64,000 nt of DNA, taken from positions 204,805,494-204,869,493 of the forward strand of contig NC_059471.1 of NCBI RefSeq assembly GCF_018139145.2, read 5' to 3'. Positions 26,201-37,520 of the stretch are shown piece by piece. The notes under the pieces were generated by a model. That model saw nothing but the letters and a program-made list of their open reading frames with translations, did no database searches and was not told the origin of the DNA. The translations under genes and the position numbers were made by a program. Position 1 is the stretch's first letter. Every line of letters starts with the position of its first letter. Origin of the DNA: Gymnogyps californianus. Taxonomy: Eukaryota > Chordata > Aves > Accipitriformes > Cathartidae.

Positions 26201-27393
26201 TGCAAAACAGCAAGGTAGATTGACATAAATGAGGTTTTATGGTCTGTTTCTGGCCCTAAACATTACTATACTGAAATGCTGTAATGAATGATGTGACACA
26301 TTAAGTAAAGAAAGTAAAACCACAGGGAAACTTCATAGATTTATTACAGGATATCTTTTTAATAAGTGTGTTCACTGGAGATGATATCAGACTTCATAAT
26401 AACTAGTACAAAGGATATACATGAAGGCGTTAAAGTAGCAAGGAATCTCAGAAATCATGTTCACTGTGGCTGTCCACCCTCAGATGTGCATTAGTAAATC
26501 CTGGTAGAGTTAATGGGATTTGTGCCATGAAAGGAAAGTTAAGTTCTTATTTTGAAGAGAATTAGGCGATAATAAAGGGTAGTGTTAAGGGATGGCAATG
26601 CCAAACAAGCAGCCCTATGTACAATGTGAATGGAATAAGGAATGATGCCATAGGGAAAGACACCAAAGAAAGTAAAATAATCTCTTGAAAAGCTGTGTGT
26701 TCAGCATATAATAAATATTTTAGGAAGCTGGAGAGATCTTTGAGAACTGATGTAAGCTTTAAAATTTATAAGAATTTTATTGGATATTGAAGAAAGGAGA
26801 CATAAAAATTATCAGACAAAAGAGTTAATCCAGCACAAATAGGCAAGAAAACAAAAACTATAAACCAAGACAGAAAAGATAGATGTCATAAATACTTTTA
26901 AGGATGAATAAGGATGTTAATGACTGATGATATTCTTGCCATTAATAATATCTTTAATTAACAATATCTTTAACTTGCTGATCTAATAGCAAAACAAATG
27001 GAAAATAAGGTAAACTTATTATTGTGCAGATTGATTCATATTTATTCCTGGCTTGAGTAGAACAAAAATCATACATTAACAAACAGCAGCATAATTAAAA
27101 TGGAGTTGGCAAAACATCAGACCTGGCTGCATTGCACTGTAGAACTCAAAAGAGTTTAGGTCTGTATGAAAGCAGTGATGCTGCTGGGAGGAACAGCTCG
27201 CGGTGCAGGGGTGGATGCAGCCGGCACTTGCGTGACACAGCCCCGCCTGCCTTTACCGCACCAAGTAGTGCTGAAGGGTTAAGGAGGCCATTTCCCCTGT
27301 ACACTGTGTAACTTTGGACCAGTAGCACTGTTCTTTGGAATAAGGACAATACTGGGAGACTTGTGAGTGTGTAATTTAGTTCTGACTGACCAG

Positions 27394-27580
27394 AGAAGAA
27401 TCTCAGAACAGTAAAACCTAAGAGATGGAAAAGATGAAGGATGTTGTTCCCTCCTAGTGCAAAATCATTCCTTTCAGCATAGTTCCCAGAATTATATACA
27501 ATCTCATACTCAATGCCACAAATTATAGGATTGGGATTCCTTTCTTAAGAAACCACTCTACAGTCTGACAGATGTCTCCA
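27394..27580 (-). mobile_element. Ancient CR1/L3-like LINE remnant
   Basis: The + strand shows, in order, AGAATCTCAGAAC, a GATGGAAAAGATG stretch, CCCTCCTAGTGCAAAATCATT, a CATAGTTCCC stretch and CACTCTACAGTCTGACAGAT. These follow the order of the reverse complement of an old CR1-L3-type 3' region (AGAATCTCAGAA..., CCCTCCTG..., ATTCCACAGTCTAACAGAT) as I remember it. Divergence is high, so this predates the avian CR1 copies elsewhere in the window. The subfamily is uncertain. Confidence 0.5.
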
Positions 27581-30500
27581 TATGAAAGTAAATCCTGAGA
27601 CTGGTCCAGACTCTCTTTCATTTGATAGCTTTTGCCTGAATGTTTGTGGAAGACCTTTTAGGTGTGTTTTGTGCCTTGTAAAATTTAAGAACACTGAAAA
27701 ACAAACGCAAAACAGATTGCAGGCTCTCAGGCTTGACCAGAGCAGTATTTTACAGAGCAGAAGACTGGAGTTTAGAGCTGATATATTGTTCCTTGGCTTA
27801 TGTGTCAGCGCGAATAATGCAGCCCTCGGGCAACACGCTGATTCTCTCTAGGGGGATGTTCAGCCTCTATCATTCAATAGCAACTTTGTTTACCAGCAGA
27901 GAGAAAGTATTGGCAGGAGTCTAAATAAAAGCATTAATTTCCTTTTTCATCTTCATCTGGCTGCTAATGACAAGGAGATTAGACTTTTTCATAATCTGCA
28001 AAATAGAATATACCTCTCTCCACATCTCATTTGTGATGAATTGATGCTCAATAGATAATGGCTGCTGGCTGTTGAACTCTGAGCATGGTGTTTGTCTGGG
28101 AGCATTTGAACATTTGTCTTTCTGTAATTCACTTTTCCTTTATATTTAAAAAAAAAAGTTCAGGGTTCTGAAAAAAAAGAAAAAAAAGTATTTTCCAGTG
28201 AATTTTAACAATATTTTCTTATGCTGTATTCCCTACCTACCCCTGTACACAGGCTTGACCCCACAGATCTATGGAATATAGGTGTCAGTAGTACAAACTG
28301 ATGTTGCTGGAACATGTGTTTAATTTGCATTGTGCTAGCTCTTTTTATCTGAATGGAGACTAATTTTGCTTAACATTTAACCATTACCATGTTTAATGAT
28401 TTTGGTTCTTAATTTTCCACTGACATCAGGACCATCACCAAATCTTTCTTCCTTCCTCATGTTCCAGCTCCTCTATCTGAAGACGACATTCCCTTCCCAC
28501 TTCTCTCTTATTTCCCTCCCTTCCAGTTTAAACAAAACAGGGCATATTTTTCTATTGGCTTAACCTTTCAGTAGCCTTACTTCATCCACAGAAAATTTTA
28601 ACCTTTTACTCCAAAAGATGCCTTCATTCTCCCTCATCCCATTGACACAGAGCCCCACAATGACCCCATTGACTTTTGAATTCCCCATTACTTTCCTCAA
28701 GTTTCTCACGCTTCCAGTTTGACTGTGGCCTTTCTCTCTCTGAATCACTTTGTATTGTGGACTTTCTTCTGTGCTTTTCCTTACCAAAGGGATTGCCTTG
28801 TCTTACGAGGCATGCATCCTACATTTCCTTACATTTTCTCATATTGTATTTGCTCATGCCTCTTAGCTTGTGAACTCTGTTGAGCTCCGTTTCCATTCTT
28901 TGCTTAGTACAATTTGTCTCTTGTAAAGCTCTGTATATACCCAGGGTGCTAGTTAAAAATCAAATAATAAATTCATTTACTTTACTTTTTTAAAAAGGTA
29001 CAACATTCTCGTGCAAGTGAAGATGCATTTTGGAGCCACACAAATACTGATTCTAAATTTAAAACCACCCAAACGTGTGCCTAAGGAACATCTAAGAAAG
29101 TGAATCAAGGTTTAAAATATGAACTAAGATGGCCATTTTTCCCCCCTCTCAGTCTGAAGTATTGCATAATTCTTTTTAAATTGTAAATGTTTTATATCTT
29201 TGCACTGTAGAGCTACTCTGCACCATATAATTTTTTTTAGCTTTGTCATGTTATGCGAGGAAATGCCATTTCACTTCAGCCACAGTGTATGGCCTACTGT
29301 ACAATCCATATTGTTTTAAAATAACTAGTTCTATCAATTGATAAAAAAGGCAGATCTGAAAATATTTTAAAACTATTACAATTGTTTTTGTGTGATGTTC
29401 TGAATTTCTATTATTTTGTGGACCTTAACTACAACACTTGAAGATCAGGACAGTGCTGTTTTGCAATGAAATATAAAATGGAATACAGAAATTATTCATA
29501 GGGAGATTAAAGTCTGGTTTCTCACTCATTAAATGGTACCTTCACAGTCTTTTGTCATACTCAGCTCTGGAATTTGAATTACAAATCAGATGAAGGAATA
29601 CCTGAGGCAAGAATGCTTGGGCTTCTCAGATCCTGTAAAGATTTAGGAAACATCATCCCTCCTCAACATAAAGTCTTTGTTTGCAAGAACAACCTTTTGT
29701 CCAACATTAAGTGTTTGCTTAATTCCACCTTTAGTTTTTTAAATGAGTGATCAGTAGCACTAGTATGCATCTGCACAATTTCCTTCATTTCAGTCTATTG
29801 GTAAGCGGTTTTGTTTTGCAATATACTATGCATATAATTGAAGAGCTGTTTTAGGAAAAATTCTCAGATCCCAATTTTGTATTCTTTAATCCCATAAACA
29901 GCTCCTTATATTAAAAAAAAATGCTCAAGTCAAAGGAGTTTGCAAATGTAAAGATTCCAAGTTTGTGCTATACCTGTGCCTTTTGGCTGACTGCTGAAAT
30001 TTTGCATAATAACTTCAGAAAGTATCATTAATGATTGTGTGTATCCTGAGCTGGACTGCCTTCCACAGAAAGCCTCTTCCAAAGACTGGTGCCAAACGAC
30101 ATGGGATAAATGACAATCTAGTCTTTTGTTTTCATTTTGAGGTCTGAACTGCTCTCCTGTGAGAGGAAGGTCTCTTTCAATTGAGTTACTCTCAAAGGCT
30201 AATGCAATTTGCTTGGCCAACTAATGAGTCTGCCCATGATGTGGCCTGACACGACCAGCCTCCTCATAGATGAGCACCAGTGGAGTGGCTCTCAGCCACA
30301 CCTGTGTTCGCAATGGATCATCCTGTAGCAATGATCTGGAACTAATGAAAAGGGGTAATACAGAGCATCAGAGACAGAGGTCTTATTTTAAGCTTAACCT
30401 CTTACAACATCAGGAGTATTTCAAATCCCATGCCATAATGTACTTCTTTTCTTACAGGCAAAATCCAGAACAGCTTGCATTGCTCAATCTGGGAAATAAT

Positions 30501-30958
30501 TCAGTTAATCCAGTTTAACCCATTTCTTCTGTGCAAATAGTTTTTAAATGTTTTCTAGATAAATTTATACATGCTTCCATGGAGAAAAACAATGCCTGGC
30601 ACTGCAAGGGACAAATGCAGTCTTTTCCTGTGTAGTATCCACCAGTGCAGTCCAGCGTTATCCCAGAGGCAGTGCCAAGCTTAATTGTGCAATTGGAGTT
30701 GTATTGCTCCAGATTTTGTACCATCATGAGAGGTCTTGGCCATTGCTAGAGTAATTTTTGGCATTTCTGCTGGGGAAGACAAGATAGCATGGATAAGTTT
30801 CTTGTATAAAAAATGGAGCAAGTTAGCCACATAAAGAAAAGAAGATTTCATATTTCTACATGTCTGCGATTTCTATTCAGCACCAGACTCTTAAGAATGC
30901 CTTTGTTCTTCACTGCAGTAAAGCTTTCAGTGGTTCTGTGGTTGTTTTCAGTGTTGTC

Positions 30959-30971
30959 TATATATATATAA
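30959..30971. repeat. Short (TA)n microsatellite
   Basis: About six TA units lie within an otherwise ordinary intronic stretch. Confidence 0.8.
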
Positions 30972-32439
30972 GGTTACGGGATGGAGTAAAACCTGTTGGT
31001 CTTCCCAGTTGTAAGTCAGTTAAATGAAAGGTTTCTGTCTAAGCTAAATCCAGACCGCTTGCTATCCTTTTCTGGTCTGCAGATACCTCAGTTGTTTCTT
31101 GCTCAGTCTTCTTAATCACCAGCTTCCCCATGAAATGTTGTGATTTCATTACAGAATGTCATGCCTCCATGCAAACCCAGTGTTCAAGGAGAAAGTAGGA
31201 AGGGAAAAACAAAATTCTTGAGATTTGTGTTGGACTTTCTACTCAGATGACTATGTGTGAGGGCTCTACACAGATTGCGGCATTCATTTTTATCTTTATT
31301 TTTAATCTATTTTTAATTTGTCAGATGTTATGACAGAAATTGCAGTACTTCAGTAATTTTTTGCAAATATGCTGAAGAAATCAGGAGTACTGATACAATT
31401 TAGGTTAGTGCCCAACAAGAAACAGAGAATCATCAAAAGAATCCTGGCTTCAAAATTTCCCTTTTTTTGGTGTTCTATTTACCAAAGTACACAATACAGC
31501 TAGAAATATAGCTGCATGGACGAGGTACTGAGAGGCAGAAGAGGTAGCTGCTCCCCAGGAGTTTGCTTCTATGCACCCTCTTTGCCTCTGTGAAAGAGGT
31601 GTAACTTACTTTGGATTTAAGATCAGGCAAGGCTATGGATGTAGTAGCTACCATGGAGTATCTAGCACACTATGTAGCCACCTTCTAGACTTCTCCATAT
31701 TTTTTATGTAGCTGTGCCCTTTCAGATACATTCTGTTTTCATTTGTGTAATGTTACACTGAGACTCCTGTTGCAAAGTGTTAGGAGAAGACTACTTAATA
31801 AAGTTTTGTCATTTCACACACGTGCCCCCCATGCAGTGTGTCATTACAATATTCTACTGTTTCTTGGAAGACAAAGACCTACTGGGGAATTGATTCAGCA
31901 ATGTATGTAAAAATGTGCTTTAAAATAACTGTTTGATTCAGTGGAGTCAATCTGTTACTTGTTGCCCTAGGGATACTAGGATTTTTTCTCCCAACAATAT
32001 ACCCAGTAAAATGTTGGCCAGTGCAGTTTAAATGGTCAAAGTGTGGCATTTTTGCCTCACATAGACTATTTCTTTTGTTCAGCCTAATTCCCACTCTCTT
32101 TGACAAACATTGAATTACTGAATCTTAATCCAAATTATTTCTAATAATATCTCATAATCCTAGACTAGAAGTGATCTTTCTTACCTTGCTGTACAACCAT
32201 TTCTGTCTTTCATTTATTATTGATGCTTATTTTAATTAGAGAATATTTATTTTTTCTTTCCTATTATATTTTTATAACTTCTGGTGTGTGTGACATTTTT
32301 CATAATTAAACTGTCGGGATAGTTGACTTAAGAGAACATATACTGTACAATTTGTTTTATGCTGAATCGATTTGTAATGCTGCAGTTTAGCCCTGATCAT
32401 AGAAGATATTCATGCATTGTGTGTCTTTGTTCTCCGCAG

Positions 32440-32472
32440 CCCCAACAGAAGCTCCCTTACATCCTCACCTAG
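32440..32472 (+). CDS. RELN: Reelin exon: 33-nt linker exon between reeler domain and the next region
   Basis: The acceptor TTCTCCGCAG precedes 33 nt encoding (A)PTEAPLHPHL(A), with both flanking alanine codons split across the junctions, and then the donor CTAG|GTAGGT. It enters and leaves in the same phase, so skipping it would remove 11 residues without a frameshift. The corresponding human segment, as I recall it, has the same length: HPHLA is kept, while the stretch after APT differs. The exon is missed by ordinary ORF searches because of its size; it is supported by exact phase match to both neighbours and by homology. It probably encodes a flexible, less constrained linker after the reeler domain (inference). 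Confidence 0.93.
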   Translation, partial: PQQKLPYILT

Positions 32473-34097
32473 GTAGGTGATTTGTCATTCTTCTTATTAA
32501 AACTCAGAATCACTAACTTTATTACAATAAGCAATCTGTAAGGTCATAAGAAACTAGCTCTGGGGAATTCAAATAAAAATGCGACTCATATAAAATGAAT
32601 TGAATTATGTCTAATTCTGATTAGTTGTTTTTTCATTGTGATTTTTATTGCTGTTTATTTATTGCCTTTGAACACTTGCAGTGCGAGTATATCATGCTGC
32701 AGTTTGTTCCTAGCTATGTATTAGAGCATCTGTCTTCATGAGGACCAGGGCTGGAGCACCTCTCCTATGAAGACAGGCTGAGAGAGTTGGGGTTCAGCCT
32801 GGAGAAGAGAAGGCTCCGGGGAGACCTTATAGCAGCCTTCCAGTACCTAAAGGGGGCCTACAAGAAAGCTGGAGAGGGACTTTTTACAAGGGCATGTAGT
32901 CACAGGACAAGGGGTAATGGCTTTAAAATGAAAGAAGGTAGACTTAGACTAGATATAAGGAAGAAATTCTTCACTATGAGGGTGATGAGGCACTGGAACA
33001 GGTTGCCCAGAGAAGTTCTGGATGCCCCATCCCTGGAAGTGCTCAAGGCCAGGTTGGATGGGACTTTGAGCAACCTGGTCTAGCGGAAGGTGTCCCTGCC
33101 CATGGCAGGAGGGTTGGAACTAGGTGATCTTTAAGGTCCCTTTCAACTCAAACTATTTGATGACCCGTAACCCCCAGTGTGGCACAGCACCATCGCACCA
33201 GTGCTGGGTCACTGGGAGGAAGGTTTTGTCCCAGTGCACCTCCAAGGTGCACCCAGGAGCAGGGCATGGTTTCTCCTGCTCTCCAAGCAGGGCACAGAGC
33301 ACACAGCAGAGCTCCAGCCCTGGACCCACCAACCTGTGTGTTGCAATTTGATTAGTCCAGGACAGATTCTGGCATACTTGCTCAGTTTGAATAGCAGGTG
33401 ACAGTTACTTCTTTCATTTAAGGGAAATATTTGTAGAGAAGCGTCCGTCTAATACAAATACAGGTGCCATAGTTTTGGGATTTGGGTTTTTTTTTTGTCA
33501 TCTTACATAAATGATACAGTAAATCTGGGGGAAAATTGGAGTCCAAAGCTTGCAGACCAATAGTTAGAAACATTTGCATAACATAACTCACAGTTTATAT
33601 TCCTTTAGTGAGCTGACCTTTACTGCCAGCTCCACTGATAGCAGCAGAGAAATTCCAATGAGCTCATGGATTTTTGCTTATGAGTTATAAGAATGAACCC
33701 CCTGACTATTAGGAGTGTAGTACACTCACTAGGACATCTCGTCCCTCCTTGTGCCAGTGTTTCCAAAATCTGGATTCAGAGGGGTTTTTTTCTGAACATT
33801 CAGAACAATAAACAATTTGGAACAGAAGTTCTTAGAACATTTAGTATGTACTTGATGACTGCATCTTTTCATAGCACTTTGGTGATAGATTGGGACACTT
33901 GATTTTGGGTGCTACTGTGATCCAGCATAAGCGAAAAAACCTGTAACTGAGAAAACCCTGTTTTTGTAACTAACATACTTTAAAAAGCCGATTTCCTCAT
34001 TTTACAATGCATTACTTTAGCTCTAGGTAAGGCAACACTTAGAAAGCACTGGATGATTACACTGGATTTTTCATATAGTGCTTTTTTTTCTTTGTAG
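32473..34097 (+). other. RELN: RELN intron (1625 bp) containing a CR1 element
   Basis: It runs from GTAGGT to TTTCTTTGTAG. It contains the CR1 copy at about 32740-33163, only 267 bp downstream of the 33-nt exon, followed by a GC-richer stretch (33165-33350) that I could not identify. A T-rich acceptor tract precedes the next exon. Confidence 0.9.
32740..33163 (+). mobile_element. CR1 LINE, 5'-truncated, sense orientation, with open ORF2 C-terminus
   Basis: About 424 bp of well-preserved CR1 3' sequence: GGGCTGGAGCACCTCTCC, GAGAGAGTTGGGGTTCAGCC, GGAGAAGAGAAGGCTCC, CACTGGAACAGGTTGCCCAG, CATCCCTGGAAGTGCTCAAG and GATCTTTAAGGTCCCTTTC, ending in a degraded CR1 terminal repeat. A continuous frame at 32787-33083 (98 codons) translates as the C-terminal tail of CR1 ORF2, with motifs GFSLEKRRLRGDLIAAFQYL, RGNGFKMKEGRLRLDIRKKF and HWNRLPREV, and closes with a TAG right after the expected terminal LV. 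The reverse-transcriptase and endonuclease parts are absent, so it cannot move. It is the least decayed CR1 copy in the window. Confidence 0.95.
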
Positions 34098-34176
34098 CTG
34101 AAATGCACAGTGACAGCATTATCCTACGAGATGACTTTGACTCTTACCATCAGCAAGAATTGAATCCTACCATGTG
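34098..34176 (+). CDS. RELN: Reelin exon: start of the region between the reeler domain and repeat 1
   Basis: This 79-nt exon encodes (A)[16 protein letters not shown], then HQQELNPTM and two bases of a Trp codon. The acceptor is TTTCTTTGTAG and the donor ATGTG|GTGAGT. It corresponds to about human residues 194-220. The pattern, a DDF motif followed by a Trp-containing stretch, resembles how reelin subrepeats begin, which suggests that this region descends from a subrepeat-like module (inference). Differences from my memory of human include [10 protein letters not shown] for HQLQLNPNIW. The reading frame is intact and phase-matched to both sides. Confidence 0.97.
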
Positions 34177-34369
34177 GTGAGTTTAAGACTTCTGCTTTCC
34201 TTCATACGCATTTGAGCAAATTAAAACATTTTGGATATTATAGTGAAGTATTTGTATTACATTAATTCCTAGATACCTCCGCTCGCATTGGTGTAAGCTT
34301 ATGTGTGTCTTTGCTCCATTGGGACCTAAATATATTAGTTTATTAATTAATTGATTAATGAGTGACTGA

Positions 34370-34425
34370 GAAATTCTAAGCCCATTGAAGTGAGTGACAA
34401 ATTCTCATTGACTTCAAATTTTGAA
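34370..34425. repeat. Possible ancient amniote interspersed-repeat remnant
   Basis: GAAATTCTAAGCCCATTGAAG, then a GTGAGTGACAAATTCTCATTG stretch and ACTTCAA, recalls a motif common in old reptile and bird repeats, in which 'CCCATTGAAGTCAATGG' and 'CCATTGACTTCAATGG' blocks alternate. Only about 55 bp match, so the family is not assigned. Confidence 0.35.
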
Positions 34426-34937
34426 TTAATCCAAAAATAGAAAGGAGTAGAGCTGAGCTTAGTGAATGTTTTTGTATGAAGATATTGATTTCTTGAAATC
34501 ATAGCTTTTCATGGAAAAGGTGATGAATTTCAATAATTAAACTTGTTTTTTTCAATTTTTTTTTTTAATTTCATGTTCACATTGTACATATTTCTGGTGA
34601 AGATAACTACAGTAAAAACTCCTTCTAAACTGAAATCAGATGTTTCCAAATAATTCAAAAGAAAAAATTAACTGGAATTAAATACCTGCATCTGATTTTC
34701 AGCTGCTGAAAATGTTTAAGGTTGATTTTTTTCTTTTTTTGTGGAAGGCAAACTTTTTAAAAACTTTTGTATTGTATAGGAAGGAAAACCCTTTCCCCTC
34801 CCAGCTCTATACAGCAACCCCCAACTGCTAGAGGATTTTTTGTTCAATGTGATTCCTGAGTAGGGTCATTCATATTATCACAGTCTACATCTGAAACAGC
34901 AAGCCCAGGTTATTATCATTCTTTAACCGGTAGATGC

Positions 34938-35340
34938 TGTTAGAGAATCTCGGGACTCCACGTGCCTACTAAGGCAAGCACAATTTAGGACAGGTCAGGC
35001 AGAAGCTTTATTAACTACGATCATAGTGAGGGAGCACTTGGACAGCATCTCCCCCTCTGCTCCCCCATTCTCTGCCAAGTGATTGCAGAGACTCAACCCA
35101 CACACTGTTTCAGAAAACAAGGAAAGAGGTGAGGAAAAACAATAATTTCAATGTTAATAAAGCCAAGTATCCATCCCTGGGAAGGATGGACTCTTTAAGT
35201 CACTGCCACAGTTCTAAGGACTCCAACAGTAAATAACAGGACAATGTGGAGAGATGGCTGTTGGTGGAGCCTATAGCAGTGGCACACCCAGTGTTAGCTC
35301 AGAAGTGGGGAGTTGGGAACAATCGCAGACTGTTAGCTTT
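34938..35340 (-). mobile_element. Possible antisense LTR fragment (unconfirmed)
   Basis: Read on the minus strand, a TTAATAAAGCTTCTGCC stretch (polyadenylation-signal-like) is followed about 60 bp later by GAGATTCTCTAACA, a typical LTR-like end; on the + strand it begins TGTTAGAGAATC at 34938. I cannot identify the family and could not find a matching CTAACA end. The right limit is a guess. A GATGC duplicate flanking a CA end exists at 36024, which would make a 1.1-kb LTR, but a 5-bp match at that range may be chance. Confidence 0.25.
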
Positions 35341-37424
35341 TAGTCAAAAGGAATGTTCTTTTAGCAAATATAACTCTTAGCCAGACCTCTCATTCTTAAA
35401 TATTAATAGTTTTACCACCACGATGATCACAGTGATAGAGTACCATTTCACATGATATATGTACATATGTCACAAAAGAGCAAGTTATAGGTCTCTTGTA
35501 GTACAAAACTGATTCTATTCTGTATAGTGAATATATCTACTAGTCATACTATACCCAGATAAACACATTTATCAATCTTAACATGAAGTTTTGAAGGTTG
35601 GAGTCTCCTTTTTTTTATATGAGATTGTTACTGAGTTTTCTATTCCTTCCAATCCCATTTCATAAATATAACTAATTTTATTGATTTAATTTGTACAAGA
35701 CACAGAAATATTTTACTGGGTTAATTTATCTTGTTCAAATAAATTCTTGATGGACATTTTAGCAGTTACCTGCATTTGTTAGTTAGAAATACATATGTTC
35801 TGTGAAATCTGACTTCATTTTTCTTTTTATTAAGGCCTGTCACAGTTTTCCATCTGTGCAGGTCTTTCACAGTTTCACCATCTTATGTAAAAAGGTTGTG
35901 GTTTATGAAATTTTATGGATATTTTTCTTTTGCTCACACTTATTGTAATACTTTTTAGTATGTGCCTACTATTTTTCTTCCTTTTGTTCCTTTTGTACCA
36001 TCTCTTTAAAAGTTTTTCTGGACAGATGCATTAGGGACCTGGAATACTATAATATAAAAGAACTCTCTTTCTTTATGGGAATGAATAGTTCAAGGACTCT
36101 TAATGGGTTACAGAATAGCTGCCAAGGTAGATAGCTTTAGTAGCAGTGTGTTAAATGGACTTGAGTGGAAAGAAATGAGAGGAGGCATTATTTCCCTGCA
36201 GATATCTCATAACTCACAGAGGGCCTGTCTGTTGGGAGGCTCCGTAGTTTATTTATCCTTTGCTCTCTTATCTTTAAATTCATCCTTGCTTTACAGAAGT
36301 CTCAACAGAGAAATTTCAGACTAAAAGACCCCCAGTCTCCTGCTCCTTTTGTCCTTGAGATTTGGATTTGGTCCCCCTGGAATAACCCACCTTGGTTGGT
36401 GGGTCAGTGCAGAGAGGTGTGTGCTGGGAGAGAGAGTCCCAAAACTCACTGTAATCCTGAGACAAATTTTCCTGTAATAACAGCAGAAAGCCAGTATCTT
36501 CAGCAATGCTAAATAGAAGTGGAGCACAAATAAAAACTGTAATGAGGTGTCATGAGCTTTTCTGCATAAAGGATTTCTACAGTAGCTCTGCCTCCAGTGA
36601 AGACCCACTTAGTGGCAGAAAGCTCATTCTCATTTGATTGTCTAGTGGGAGTTGAATCAGGGATTATTAACAGTTTATGCCATCCACCCTAAAATTGCAT
36701 TTTTTCCCCTGGCAGCTGCTAAAATCCCATCTTTACCACAAACAATTGTGGTAACTGCTAAAGCAGTATTTCCAGGCCTGCTCGGTCCCTGGTCTGCTGT
36801 GCTCGGAGTGTGTGGTAGCAGCTGCCTCGTATGCACCGATACTCCAGCAGTGCCGTGTCACCAGGGGCCAGTTAGACTAAGCCACTCTAATAATTTCTGA
36901 AACCGTTATTTGTGTAAAGATGAAAAGAGAAGTGTTTGTATTTTCCTATGATCTTTTCTTCCCAAATCCTACGTAACACTGGCTTGGATGTGATTAATAT
37001 TGTCCCACTCCTGATCCCCTTTCTGGCATGTGCAGCTCTGGCAGAGACGTACAGTCCAAGTGCACAAGCAAAGCATTTTATAGCTTCTGTGTGTGTCTAA
37101 TTTTATGAGTCCCAGCAGAGCCTGTGTGTCACTCCATCGCTGGGAGAGGCCTCACATCAAATAACTATTTTGCACAAGGGCACTGTATGATTTCAAGAGT
37201 GGCTGCGTGTTTTTTATGGATTTCTGCTCTTTCGAATGCATTAAGACACATCCTACCCAGCAACCATCTGTTTCTTTGGAGGCTCAGGAGCCGGGAAGAA
37301 GTGGCTACGAGTGTTTCTGGAGCTGCAAGGGGAGCAGAAAGGGAAGGCTGGAATGGGGCTCTTTGTAAACAGAAAAATCACAGCATCTGGGAATGGGTTC
37401 CTGACCTAAATGACAGTTTGGTGA

Positions 37425-37520
37425 TTGAAAGAAAACAGGAGAAACTGGTAAAGTGGGAAAGGACAAGGAGAGGAGGAGGCAGCAGGAGAGGACACATAAG
37501 GAGAAGGAAGCAGGGAGGAT
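37425..37520. repeat. Purine-rich tract
   Basis: About 95 bp in which A and G dominate strongly on the + strand, including AGGAGAGGAGGAGGCAGCAGG and AAGGAGAAGGAAGC. It has no clear repeat unit. It explains the long open frame across it, because purine-rich sequence with few T residues lacks stop codons in several frames. Confidence 0.6.

Larger units (their letters stand above)
23297..32439 (+). other. RELN: RELN intron (9143 bp), mostly unremarkable
   Basis: It starts GTAAGA and ends TTGTTCTCCGCAG. The only element I recognise is an ancient CR1/L3-like remnant at about 27394-27580 on the minus strand. A (TA)n run lies at 30959-30971 and A-rich tracts at about 28148-28188. A 183-codon open frame on the minus strand (24694-25245) resembles no family known to me and is treated as chance. 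The rest is AT-rich with nothing identifiable. Confidence 0.85.
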
